Assembly: GCA_020717935.1 (NCBI GenBank)
Contig: DYDK01000048.1
Span: forward strand, 1 to 9,999
Source of the DNA: Desulfocapsa sp.
GTDB taxonomy: Bacteria > Desulfobacterota > Desulfobulbia > Desulfobulbales > Desulfocapsaceae
Direction: 5' to 3'
Length of the DNA: 9,999 nucleotides
Every line of letters begins with the position of its first letter. The first letter of the stretch is position 1. The translations under genes were made by a program, and so were the position numbers. This document shows, one piece after another, positions 1 through 5,708 of the stretch. A model generated the notes under the pieces. The model saw only the letters and a list, made by a program, of their open reading frames with translations, ran no database searches and was not told the origin of the DNA.

Positions 1-9
1 TTAAGAAAG

Positions 10-84
10 TCAAGTAGATTGGCACAGGTTTTGGAAAGCAGGTTCCATGCCAGTTTGACAATTTTTTTCAAGAAATTTAGCCAT
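10..84 (-). CDS. possible 24-residue small protein with strong RBS
   Basis: On the minus strand an ATG at 84 is preceded by AAAGGAGG with a 5-base spacer, the best ribosome binding site in the window. The frame encodes 24 residues beginning MAKFLEKNCQTGM, with two cysteines, and ends at a TGA at 12-10. I do not recognise it. It could be a genuine small protein, or the first part of a longer gene running off the left edge whose frame is broken here: a shifted frame (AAT CTA CTT GAC TTT CTT) stays open to the edge. The strong RBS argues that something is translated here. The 161-bp palindrome lies 30 bases upstream of the start, so promoter signals would have to sit in it or beyond it. Confidence 0.35.
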   Translation of the reverse strand: MAKFLEKNCQTGMEPAFQNLCQST

Positions 85-113
85 GCTGTCCTCCTTTGAG
101 AAATAGATGTGTT

Positions 114-274
114 AGGGCCTCGGCAAGAATAAATTGTTCCGTATTGCGCAGGATTTTCAGTCATATTCGAGGAGCGGAAAGAGGCGCATAGCAGGGCTAT
201 GTAACTCTTTTCGCGACGAAGAAGATGACTGAAAAGACCAGCAAAACGGGATGATTTATTCTTGCCGAGGCCCT
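114..274. repeat. 161-bp concentric imperfect palindrome with core TAGCCCTGCTA
   Basis: The outer arms 114-134 and 254-274 are perfect 21-bp inverted repeats. Inside them 154-164 (TTTTCAGTCAT) pairs perfectly with 225-235. At the centre CATAGC (187-192) pairs with GCTATG (196-201) around a 3-base loop. All three pairs share the same centre near position 194, and the stretches between them pair imperfectly, so the whole unit can fold as one long hairpin. The centre, read on the minus strand, is TAGCCCTGCTA, identical to the centre of the palindrome at 5528-5708. No coding frame or transposase is associated. It resembles a small non-autonomous repeat; its class is unknown to me. Confidence 0.85.
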
Positions 275-509
275 TACAAGTAAACCGCATAGTTGTATAT
301 AACATGAACATTCTGTAATTACAATAAGTTGATTCGTTTTTGATGTGTTAAGTTAATGACATTGAGATGCAAGGTGTTCAGGTTATTTTGAATAGCCTCC
401 TAAGTGAATATTTGAAATAGAAATGGAATAAGGTGCTCTCCACCGACTTCACTCTTCACTCGGACCCCGCAAACAGAGCGGGGACGGTAGTTCAGAAACA
501 CCACAAACC
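275..509. other. intergenic region with paired heptamers and small GC hairpin
   Basis: This AT-rich stretch precedes the membrane-protein gene. It contains two perfect tandem copies of the heptamer CTTCACT (447-460). It also has a 6-bp hairpin, CCCCGC (465-470) with GCGGGG (478-483), which lacks a T-tract and so is not a convincing terminator. I see no convincing sigma-70 promoter. TTGA-type boxes occur around 328 and 410, but without a matching -10 box at normal spacing. Confidence 0.4.
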
Positions 510-1418
510 ATGCCCAATACCCTTGCCCACATTGGCGTTCAGGGGCCACTCAATACCCTGCTTTTCAAAGGAGTGATTCCGCAATGGATGCTTCTGGGAT
601 GTATCATTCCCGATGTCCCCTGGATCAGCCAGCGCCTCCTGAAGTTTCTTCCGGGAATGGATCTTTCTCTTTTACGCTTGTACAGTGTCAATCAAGCCAG
701 CCTGTTTTTCTGTGTGATACTGGCGGGGGCCTTGGCGTGCATGACTCGTACCCCTGGGCGTATTTTTTTCATCCTGAGCCTGAACAGCCTTTTTCATCTG
801 CTGATTGATGCCACGGAGATCAAGTGGGCCAATGGCGTTCAGCTTCTGGTGCCGTTTTCCTGGTCTCTCCAGCGAGTTGACTGGTTTGTCCTTGAACATC
901 CGATCTCTTATGTTGCCACCGGTGCCGGTTTGGCTTTTCTGGGCTGCCATTGGCGGACAATCGTGGCCCTGGATTTACAATTGATACGACCTTCTCTCCG
1001 GCGGGTGCTTGTCATGGGAGGGCTGGTATTGGTCTATGCGGTGGCCCCTCTTTTCTTTATAGCGCCGGCTCTGCGAGCAGATAATCATTTTTGCCAGACC
1101 CTTATGAACACGACAGAACGACCAGGAAAAAAGATAGAAATCGACCGTGGCCGGTTTTCAAAAGAGGAAGCAACTCTCAGGATTTTCACCGGTGAGTCGT
1201 TTGCCGTTGTTGGTCAGCATCCGCCAACCAGCGGCCATCTTTCTATCCAGGGATTTTTCCGTGATCCGCATACCATTGAGATAACGGCCTGGAATACCCA
1301 TACTTCCTATCGGGACAAGGCCACCGTCCTGGGAATTTTACTGACTGTTGCCATCTGGATCCATTCCCTGCTCCAAACACCCATGCAATCCCGCATCCTC
1401 TTATCATCAGGAGACTGA
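510..1418 (+). CDS. membrane protein, probable YdjM/DUF457-type metal-dependent hydrolase
   Basis: A 302-residue polytopic membrane protein. Hydrophobic segments lie at roughly residues 22-34, 64-78, 84-98, 131-146, 165-188 and 271-288. Near the N-terminus are LAHIG (H7) and IIPDVPW (D35), and FHLLID (H96, D100) follows in the third segment. This pattern of an early His, a PD motif and an HxxxD inside a membrane helix is typical of the YdjM/YbcI (DUF457) membrane-bound metal-dependent hydrolases, whose substrate is not established. Residues 190-268 form a polar beta-rich stretch between the last two helices, perhaps an OB-like soluble domain (inference). The ATG at 510 has no clear Shine-Dalgarno sequence. 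The stop is 2 bases before the next gene, so the two are probably co-transcribed. The family assignment is motif-based and moderate. Confidence 0.7.
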   Translation: MPNTLAHIGVQGPLNTLLFKGVIPQWMLLGCIIPDVPWISQRLLKFLPGMDLSLLRLYSVNQASLFFCVILAGALACMTRTPGRIFFILSLNSLFHLLIDATEIKWANGVQLLVPFSWSLQRVDWFVLEHPISYVATGAGLAFLGCHWRTIVALDLQLIRPSLRRVLVMGGLVLVYAVAPLFFIAPALRADNHFCQTLMNTTERPGKKIEIDRGRFSKEEATLRIFTGESFAVVGQHPPTSGHLSIQGFFRDPHTIEITAWNTHTSYRDKATVLGILLTVAIWIHSLLQTPMQSRILLSSGD

Positions 1419-1420
1419 TC

Positions 1421-2065
1421 ATGACTCGCCCCCTCGTGTGTATCGCCTGCGCCACCCTGTTGCTTCTTTCCTGCCTTCTTCCGTCCCGTGTGGATGCGGT
1501 AAACAACAAGATGATCGGCCTCAGTGTGCCTGCGGCTGTTCTCAGTGAGGCCCTGGATAAATCTCTGCCCATTGCCATCGATACCAGCTCCAGCACCCTC
1601 CGTGGCACCATCACCATTGTCCAGATCAGTAATCTGCAGATTGGGGAGCAGGGAATTTCCTGCCGGATCTCCCTCAAGGGGGATGATATGCAGTTACACA
1701 CCGAGGTGGGCGGCCATGTGCTCAAGCTCAAGGTCGGCTCAATTCAGCTTGGTCTTCAGTGTAACGCCGCCCTGCGATATGATCCCGGCAAGCAGCTGCT
1801 CTATGTCAAACCTGTTATCAGCGACCTGAAGGCCTCATCCACGGCGGCGGGGGGGGATATTGATGCCCTGCTCATGGGCTTTCTGAATAACCGTGAATTT
1901 CCGGTAAAGATGAAACAGATGCAGCCCCTGATTGCCGAAACCAGCGGCAAAACCATCACGGTGAACATGAATATTGCGGGAGTTCATACAGGGCAAGGCG
2001 TTCTGCAATTTGACATTCTGCCCCAGATTCAGAGCCTTGGCCAAGGCGGACCAAAGAAGAAATAA
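1421..2065 (+). CDS. exported protein of unknown function (possible lipoprotein)
   Basis: A 214-residue protein with an N-terminal export signal: MTRP, then a hydrophobic stretch to about residue 20, ending VDA (24-26), a good signal peptidase I site. The segment LLLLSC would also allow lipidation at C18, although Leu at -2 is not the classical lipobox residue. The mature part alternates hydrophobic and polar residues (for example 60-72 and 98-112), suggesting beta strands, and has a basic C-terminus ending KKK. The pattern loosely recalls periplasmic lipid-binding (TULIP-like or YceB/DUF1439-like) proteins, but I cannot assign it. The start is well supported: AGGAG at 1409-1413 with a 7-base spacer. 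It follows the membrane-protein gene after 2 bases, so the two products may act together at the envelope. Confidence 0.75.
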   Translation: MTRPLVCIACATLLLLSCLLPSRVDAVNNKMIGLSVPAAVLSEALDKSLPIAIDTSSSTLRGTITIVQISNLQIGEQGISCRISLKGDDMQLHTEVGGHVLKLKVGSIQLGLQCNAALRYDPGKQLLYVKPVISDLKASSTAAGGDIDALLMGFLNNREFPVKMKQMQPLIAETSGKTITVNMNIAGVHTGQGVLQFDILPQIQSLGQGGPKKK

Positions 2066-2073
2066 AGAGTCAT

Positions 2074-2114
2074 GCCCAGGCTGTCATTCCTGCCTGGGCG
2101 GGAATGACAGCCTG
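2074..2114. terminator. inverted repeat between converging genes, likely bidirectional terminator
   Basis: A perfect 14-bp inverted repeat (2077-2090 with 2101-2114, arm CAGGCTGTCATTCC) has a 10-base loop. A second, mutually exclusive hairpin pairs GCCCAGG (2074-2080) with CCTGGGC (2093-2099). It lies 8 bases after the stop of the rightward gene and 16 bases from the stop of the leftward cobA-hemD fusion. A run of T (2134-2140) belongs to the end of cobA-hemD rather than following the stem, so this is not a textbook intrinsic terminator. The arm resembles the GTCATTCC...GGAATGAC repeats scattered in many proteobacterial genomes. Confidence 0.65.
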
Positions 2115-2130
2115 AATATTGCGGAGTTTC

Positions 2131-3699
2131 TTATTTTTTTGACGGGCCATTCTCATAATATGCCACAATGGCGGCCACCATTGTGGGAATGGTAAATGCC
2201 TCGGGGATAACATCAACGGTCAGGCCATTATCGGTCACCGTCTTGGCCGTGACGGGCCCGATGGCGGCAATCTTAATCCCGCTCAGCAGTGTGGTCAACT
2301 CTTCCTGATTGGCGGCATCAATCATCGAGAGGAAGTTGGTGACGGTTGAAGAGCTGGTAAAGGAGATCATATCAACCTTGCCATTGACCAGCTCAGCCCG
2401 AAGATCCTCCTTCCCTGTCGGCGGCGGCACATTACGATAAACCGGCGCGACAACGACCTGAGCGCCAGCCCCGCGTAAGGTTTCGGGCAGAAACTCGCGG
2501 GCTTTGACTGCCCGCGGAATCAAGATATTTCGTCCTTCCACTCCAAAATCCAGCAAGCTTTGGGCCAGGCCTTCGGCGGTATAAACGGCCGGAATCAGAT
2601 CGGCCACAATCCCGTACCGCAGTAAAAAATCAGCGGTCGCTTTACCCACCGCCGCCACCATCGGCCCTTTCAGATGTCTTGCATCCATTTTTTTGGCATA
2701 GAGGCGTTCGAAAAAATACTGCACGGCATTAATGGATGAGAACAGTACCCAATGATACTCGTTGAGCCGCTCCAGTTCTTCGTCAAGAATATCATACGCT
2801 TCCAGCGCCTCGACCTGAATGGTCGAATACTCAAGGCATTCGGCCCCAAATCCCTCCAAGGAAGCCACCAATTCGGAGGCCTGCTCCCGAGTTCGAGTAA
2901 CCACGATTCGTTTACCAAAAAGAGGGCGTTTCTCAAACCAGTCAAGGGTGTCACGAAGGGCTACGACCTCGCCGACAATAATCAAGGCCGGGGGCTTAAT
3001 TGCCTCTTCTTCGACCCGAGCGACAATGGTCTCCAGGGTCCCGACCACCGATTGCTGCTCGGGGGTTGAGGCCCAGCGCACGACCGCTACCGGGGTTTTT
3101 GGATCGCGACCATTGTCAATCAAGTTATCAACAATAATGGGCAGATTCTTGATCCCCATATAGATGACCAGAGTGCCAGCACCGGTCGCCAGTTTCGACC
3201 AATCGACATTGGAATTCTCCTTGCCCGGCTCTTCGTGGCCGGTAATGAAGGATACCGAGGCCGTGTAAGCCCTGTGGGTAATGGGAATACCGGCATATGT
3301 GGCGGCGGCAGTGGCTGAAGTCACCCCGGGCACGACCTCAAAAGATATGCCAGCCTTGGCCAACTCTTCCAGCTCTTCACCACCGCGACCAAAGATAAAA
3401 GGATCCCCGCCCTTGAGCCGCACCACGGTTTTGCCGGCCAAGGCCCAATCCACCAGCATTTGGTTGATCTCTTCCTGGGTATGAGTATGTTTGGTTCCGC
3501 CTTTTTTGCCGGCATAAATCATCGTCGCATTTTTCGGCACATGCTTTAAAAGCTTGGGCGATGCTAAATAATCGTACACCAGGACTTCGGCCCGTTCCAG
3601 AAGATATTTGCCACGGATGGTAATCAGTCCGGGATCGCCAGGGCCAGCCCCAACGAGATACACCTTGCCAGGTTTGATCATCTTTGTTTGTTGTTCCAT
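2131..3699 (-). CDS. cobA-hemD: fused uroporphyrinogen-III C-methyltransferase / uroporphyrinogen-III synthase
   Basis: A 522-residue bifunctional tetrapyrrole enzyme. Residues 11-250 are the SAM-dependent methyltransferase (CobA/SUMT), which converts uroporphyrinogen III to precorrin-2. They carry VGAGPGDPGL (16-25), GGDPFIFGRGGEE (97-109), VVPGVTSATAAA (122-133) and the TH at 141-142. Residues 260-515 are uroporphyrinogen-III synthase (HemD), which closes hydroxymethylbilane, with VLFSSINAV (318-326), FTSSSTVTNFL (447-457) and IGPVTAKT (480-487). The fusion hands the HemD product directly to methylation. Precorrin-2 feeds siroheme (needed by dissimilatory sulfite reductase), cobalamin and, in sulfate reducers, heme by the siroheme route. 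It is the last gene of the leftward block, 61 bases after the deoxyhypusine-synthase-like gene. The ATG at 3699 has only a weak RBS, and Met7 (3681) is an alternative start. Confidence 0.95.
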   Translation of the reverse strand: MEQQTKMIKPGKVYLVGAGPGDPGLITIRGKYLLERAEVLVYDYLASPKLLKHVPKNATMIYAGKKGGTKHTHTQEEINQMLVDWALAGKTVVRLKGGDPFIFGRGGEELEELAKAGISFEVVPGVTSATAAATYAGIPITHRAYTASVSFITGHEEPGKENSNVDWSKLATGAGTLVIYMGIKNLPIIVDNLIDNGRDPKTPVAVVRWASTPEQQSVVGTLETIVARVEEEAIKPPALIIVGEVVALRDTLDWFEKRPLFGKRIVVTRTREQASELVASLEGFGAECLEYSTIQVEALEAYDILDEELERLNEYHWVLFSSINAVQYFFERLYAKKMDARHLKGPMVAAVGKATADFLLRYGIVADLIPAVYTAEGLAQSLLDFGVEGRNILIPRAVKAREFLPETLRGAGAQVVVAPVYRNVPPPTGKEDLRAELVNGKVDMISFTSSSTVTNFLSMIDAANQEELTTLLSGIKIAAIGPVTAKTVTDNGLTVDVIPEAFTIPTMVAAIVAYYENGPSKK

Positions 3700-3725
3700 A
3701 ATCGAGTGGAATGAGAAAAAGGGGG

Positions 3726-3762
3726 AATTGAGCGAAAATTGAGCGAAATAAGCCGCTTATTT
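3726..3762. repeat. 11-bp tandem duplication plus 17-bp palindrome in the spacer before cobA-hemD
   Basis: AATTGAGCGAA occurs twice in perfect tandem (3726-3736 and 3737-3747). It runs directly into a palindrome, AAATAAGC (3746-3753), one central base, then GCTTATTT (3755-3762), which overlaps the stop codon of the deoxyhypusine-synthase-like gene. Together they fill most of the 61-base gap before cobA-hemD. The palindrome could be a transcription-factor operator, a processing hairpin or a weak terminator; on the minus strand it is not followed directly by a T-run. A regulatory role is inference only. Confidence 0.5.
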
Positions 3763-4720
3763 ATGTGTGATCCTGGCCAGATGCCAGCTCATCAAGGAGA
3801 GCGGCCGCCAGCAACGGGATCATCAACTCATGATGACCAGTGATATGGTACCCCTTGCCACCACCGGCAGTTGGCCGATTCACCACATTGGTCAAAGGGC
3901 GGTACTGTTTCATAAAATCAAAATTTGCCGTCGTAAAATCATCGACTCGGTGTCCCAGATTGCGAACCACTGTCAGGGCCTTGAGGAAGACCTCCGGCAA
4001 GAGCACCGCCGAACCAATATTGAGATAGGCACCGCCTTGCAGATCCGCGATCTGGGCACAAAAAATCCGGAAATCCAGATGGGACGACGCACCAATAGAG
4101 GCACCCGAGGCCGAAGGATGGATATGAATAATATCGGTACCCATGGCGACAAATACCGTTACAGGAATTCCCAAACGAGAGGCGGTTGCCAGCAAGCTCT
4201 TGTTATTATGAGGGAAATTGTTGGCTCGTAATGCCGCTCCAACAGCCGCCCCCAGTCCCAAGCCTTGACTTGCTCCCGAATTGATGGAACCATTGAGGAA
4301 TTCGCCAGTCTCCCGTGCCGCTCCAAAGGCCCCATCGCCAAGGACATTCCCAACCTCTTCCGAGGTAAAACCAGCCATGGCAATCTCGGCATCATGAATG
4401 ATGCAGGCCCCGTTCATGGCCAGGCCGGTGATAACAGATCGCTCCATCAGATCGATGAGCAGTGGATTTAAGCCGACCTTAATCACATGGGCGCCCATGC
4501 CGACAATCAGGGGCCGATGGGCACGATGAACTGCGGCTAAGCGGTGGATGAGTTCAGGAAAATCCCGACCCAGCAACTGATCAGGCAAAGAGTCAAGAAG
4601 GGCTCGCACACTGCTGCCAGCGCGAAGGGGGCGGGCAAATTGTTCGACCGTGACCTTGGAAGGCCGTCCATGCAGGGAATAGGTGTGTAGCCCATTAAAA
4701 TCAAGGGGTTCAGGGATCAT
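3761..4720 (-). CDS. deoxyhypusine-synthase-like protein of unknown function
   Basis: A 319-residue protein that I relate, by eye only, to the deoxyhypusine synthase fold (NAD-dependent, Rossmann-like). Comparable stretches are PLIVGMGAHVIKVGLNP (70-86), the MNGACIIHD segment (102-110), SRLGIPVTVFVAMGTDIIH (181-199) and YLNIGSAVLLPEV (232-244). The C-terminal part holds a striking motif, RPTAGGGKGYHITGHHE (282-298). Where deoxyhypusine synthases carry the catalytic lysine (GGGVVKHH), this protein reads GSAVLLPEV, so it is unlikely to modify an eIF5A-type substrate. The ATG at 4720 lies 16 bases after the gmhA stop; an in-frame GTG at 4780 would overlap gmhA and has no RBS, and the ATG also lacks a clear one. 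Its place between gmhA and cobA-hemD gives no decisive functional clue. The reading frame is secure, the function is not. Confidence 0.8.
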   Translation of the reverse strand: MIPEPLDFNGLHTYSLHGRPSKVTVEQFARPLRAGSSVRALLDSLPDQLLGRDFPELIHRLAAVHRAHRPLIVGMGAHVIKVGLNPLLIDLMERSVITGLAMNGACIIHDAEIAMAGFTSEEVGNVLGDGAFGAARETGEFLNGSINSGASQGLGLGAAVGAALRANNFPHNNKSLLATASRLGIPVTVFVAMGTDIIHIHPSASGASIGASSHLDFRIFCAQIADLQGGAYLNIGSAVLLPEVFLKALTVVRNLGHRVDDFTTANFDFMKQYRPLTNVVNRPTAGGGKGYHITGHHELMIPLLAAALLDELASGQDHT

Positions 4721-4736
4721 CTCGTTACGACCCGTT

Positions 4737-5327
4737 TCATCCTGCCACCCCGCCAAAAATCTCTCGTTCCACGAGTTCACAGAGCAGATGTTCCACCCAG
4801 AGGTGGGCCTCCTGAATATGTGGGGTCATATCCGAGGGCACATTGAGCAGGAAATCAGCGGCACGGCCCACGGCCCCGCCATCTCCAGCCAACCCGCCGG
4901 TCAGGGCGGCTGTTACTATGCCCATCTTGCGGGCAACTTCCAGGGCCTTGAGGACATTGATTGAACCACCACTGGTGGAGATTCCCAGTGCCAGATCTTC
5001 CGGTTTGGCCAAGGCCTGTATCTGCTTGACAAAGATCTCGTCAAAGGAGAAATCATTGCCCACGGCAGTCAGGATCGAGCTGTCGGTGGTCAAGGCCAGG
5101 GCTGCCATGGGCCGTCGATTGATGAGGAAGCGATTGACAAATTCAGCAGCTAAGTGCTGGGCATCGGCCGTGCTACCGCCATTGCCAAACAGAAGAATCT
5201 TGCCGCCCCGTCGTATGGTTTTCACCATCTGTCCTGCCAGGGCGATAATGGCTTCACCCTGCTCTCGGGCGAAGGCCTCTTTGGCCAGGATCGAATTTTG
5301 GAGTGAACGAAGAAGGATCTGTTGCAT
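4737..5327 (-). CDS. gmhA: phosphoheptose isomerase (sedoheptulose 7-phosphate isomerase)
   Basis: A 196-residue SIS-domain protein that converts sedoheptulose 7-phosphate to D-glycero-D-manno-heptose 7-phosphate, the first step of ADP-heptose synthesis for the LPS inner core. It acts in the cytoplasm, normally as a tetramer. Visible motifs are FGNGGSTADAQHLAAEF (47-63), VGNDFSFDEIF (89-99), LGISTSGGSINVLKAL (114-129) and IQEAHLWVEHLL (171-182). E62 and H175 align with the E. coli GmhA catalytic pair E65 and H180. The length matches the family. The ATG at 5327 is chosen because homology starts there; a TTG at 5354 would add nine residues encoded by a heptamer repeat. Neither start has a Shine-Dalgarno sequence. 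The gene is followed 16 bases later by the deoxyhypusine-synthase-like gene. The other heptose genes (hldE, gmhB) are not in this window. Confidence 0.93.
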   Translation of the reverse strand: MQQILLRSLQNSILAKEAFAREQGEAIIALAGQMVKTIRRGGKILLFGNGGSTADAQHLAAEFVNRFLINRRPMAALALTTDSSILTAVGNDFSFDEIFVKQIQALAKPEDLALGISTSGGSINVLKALEVARKMGIVTAALTGGLAGDGGAVGRAADFLLNVPSDMTPHIQEAHLWVEHLLCELVEREIFGGVAG

Positions 5328-5328
5328 T

Positions 5329-5363
5329 ATCAGAAGACAGGAGTCAGAGGTCAAAAGTCAGAA
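5329..5363. repeat. five degenerate tandem heptamers directly upstream of gmhA
   Basis: Read on the minus strand, the 35 bases directly before the gmhA ATG split into five 7-base units: TTCTGAC, TTTTGAC, CTCTGAC, TCCTGTC, TTCTGAT. They occupy the place of the ribosome binding site and contain the alternative TTG start. The units resemble the short tandem heptamers known from intergenic regions of many environmental bacteria. A second, unrelated heptamer pair lies at 447-460. Confidence 0.75.
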
Positions 5364-5527
5364 GCCAAAGACAGTCGGGAGACCGTATGGGGCATGATTG
5401 TACGATATCCTAGCTGAAAAGGCAAAAAAAAAGGGACATGCCAAGTCTATCGCCGAGGCATATCCCTGTTCACAATGGCGTGCGGAAAAATGTAACGATT
5501 CAGAAAAATTTCCGCAAAGCAACCGTT
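5364..5527. other. remaining adk-gmhA intergenic sequence
   Basis: Together with the heptamers and the palindrome this makes a 380-base gap between adk and gmhA. I see no open frame with an RBS and no convincing sigma-70 promoter for gmhA here. A run of nine A at 5424-5432 would be a T-run on the minus strand, but no clear GC stem precedes it, so it is not called as the adk terminator. Confidence 0.3.
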
Positions 5528-5708
5528 AGGCATTAAGCAAAAATAACTTGAACATCTTGCATCTCATCTTCGAGCCATCTTTGGCCGCAGCTCAATCACA
5601 AAATCCTCGTCGTAGCCCTGCTACGCCTGCGGTTTTGCTCAATCGCTGCGACCAAATCTGACTCAAATCTGAGCGCAATTTTGTCCAACTTATTTTCACT
5701 TAATGCCT
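5528..5708. repeat. 181-bp concentric imperfect palindrome abutting the adk stop codon
   Basis: The outer arms, about 24 bases each (5530-5553 and 5683-5706, 20 of 24 positions pairing), begin with GCATTAAG and end with CTTAATGC. Pairing extends on the right into the adk stop codon. Inside, GCCGCAGC (5584-5591) pairs with GCTGCGAC (5645-5652) apart from one position, CAAAA (5598-5602) pairs with TTTTG (5633-5637), and the central CGTAGC (5611-5616) pairs with GCTACG (5620-5625) around CCT. The centre of symmetry is 5618 for all pairs. The central 11 bases TAGCCCTGCTA are identical to the minus-strand centre of the palindrome at 114-274, although the outer arms differ completely. It fills much of the adk-gmhA gap and could act as a 3' stabiliser or transcription barrier for adk. 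Confidence 0.85.

Noticed and set aside
10..12. TGA of the small left-edge frame read as selenocysteine
   Set aside because: Read-through gives only two more codons before TAA, and the SECIS region would be outside the window, so there is no evidence.
114..274. Miniature insertion sequence (MITE)
   Set aside because: No target-site duplication is visible, and the termini differ from those of the related element at 5528-5708, so a terminal-repeat transposon model does not fit.
465..483. Intrinsic terminator at the GC hairpin before the membrane-protein gene
   Set aside because: The stem is only 6 bp and no T-run follows on either strand.
1243..1731. 162-codon minus-strand frame across the membrane and exported protein genes
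   Set aside because: It overlaps two well-supported rightward genes and has no family features.
4721..4780. GTG start at 4780 for the deoxyhypusine-synthase-like gene
   Set aside because: It lies within gmhA, has no RBS and adds residues unlike the rest of the protein; the ATG at 4720 is simpler.
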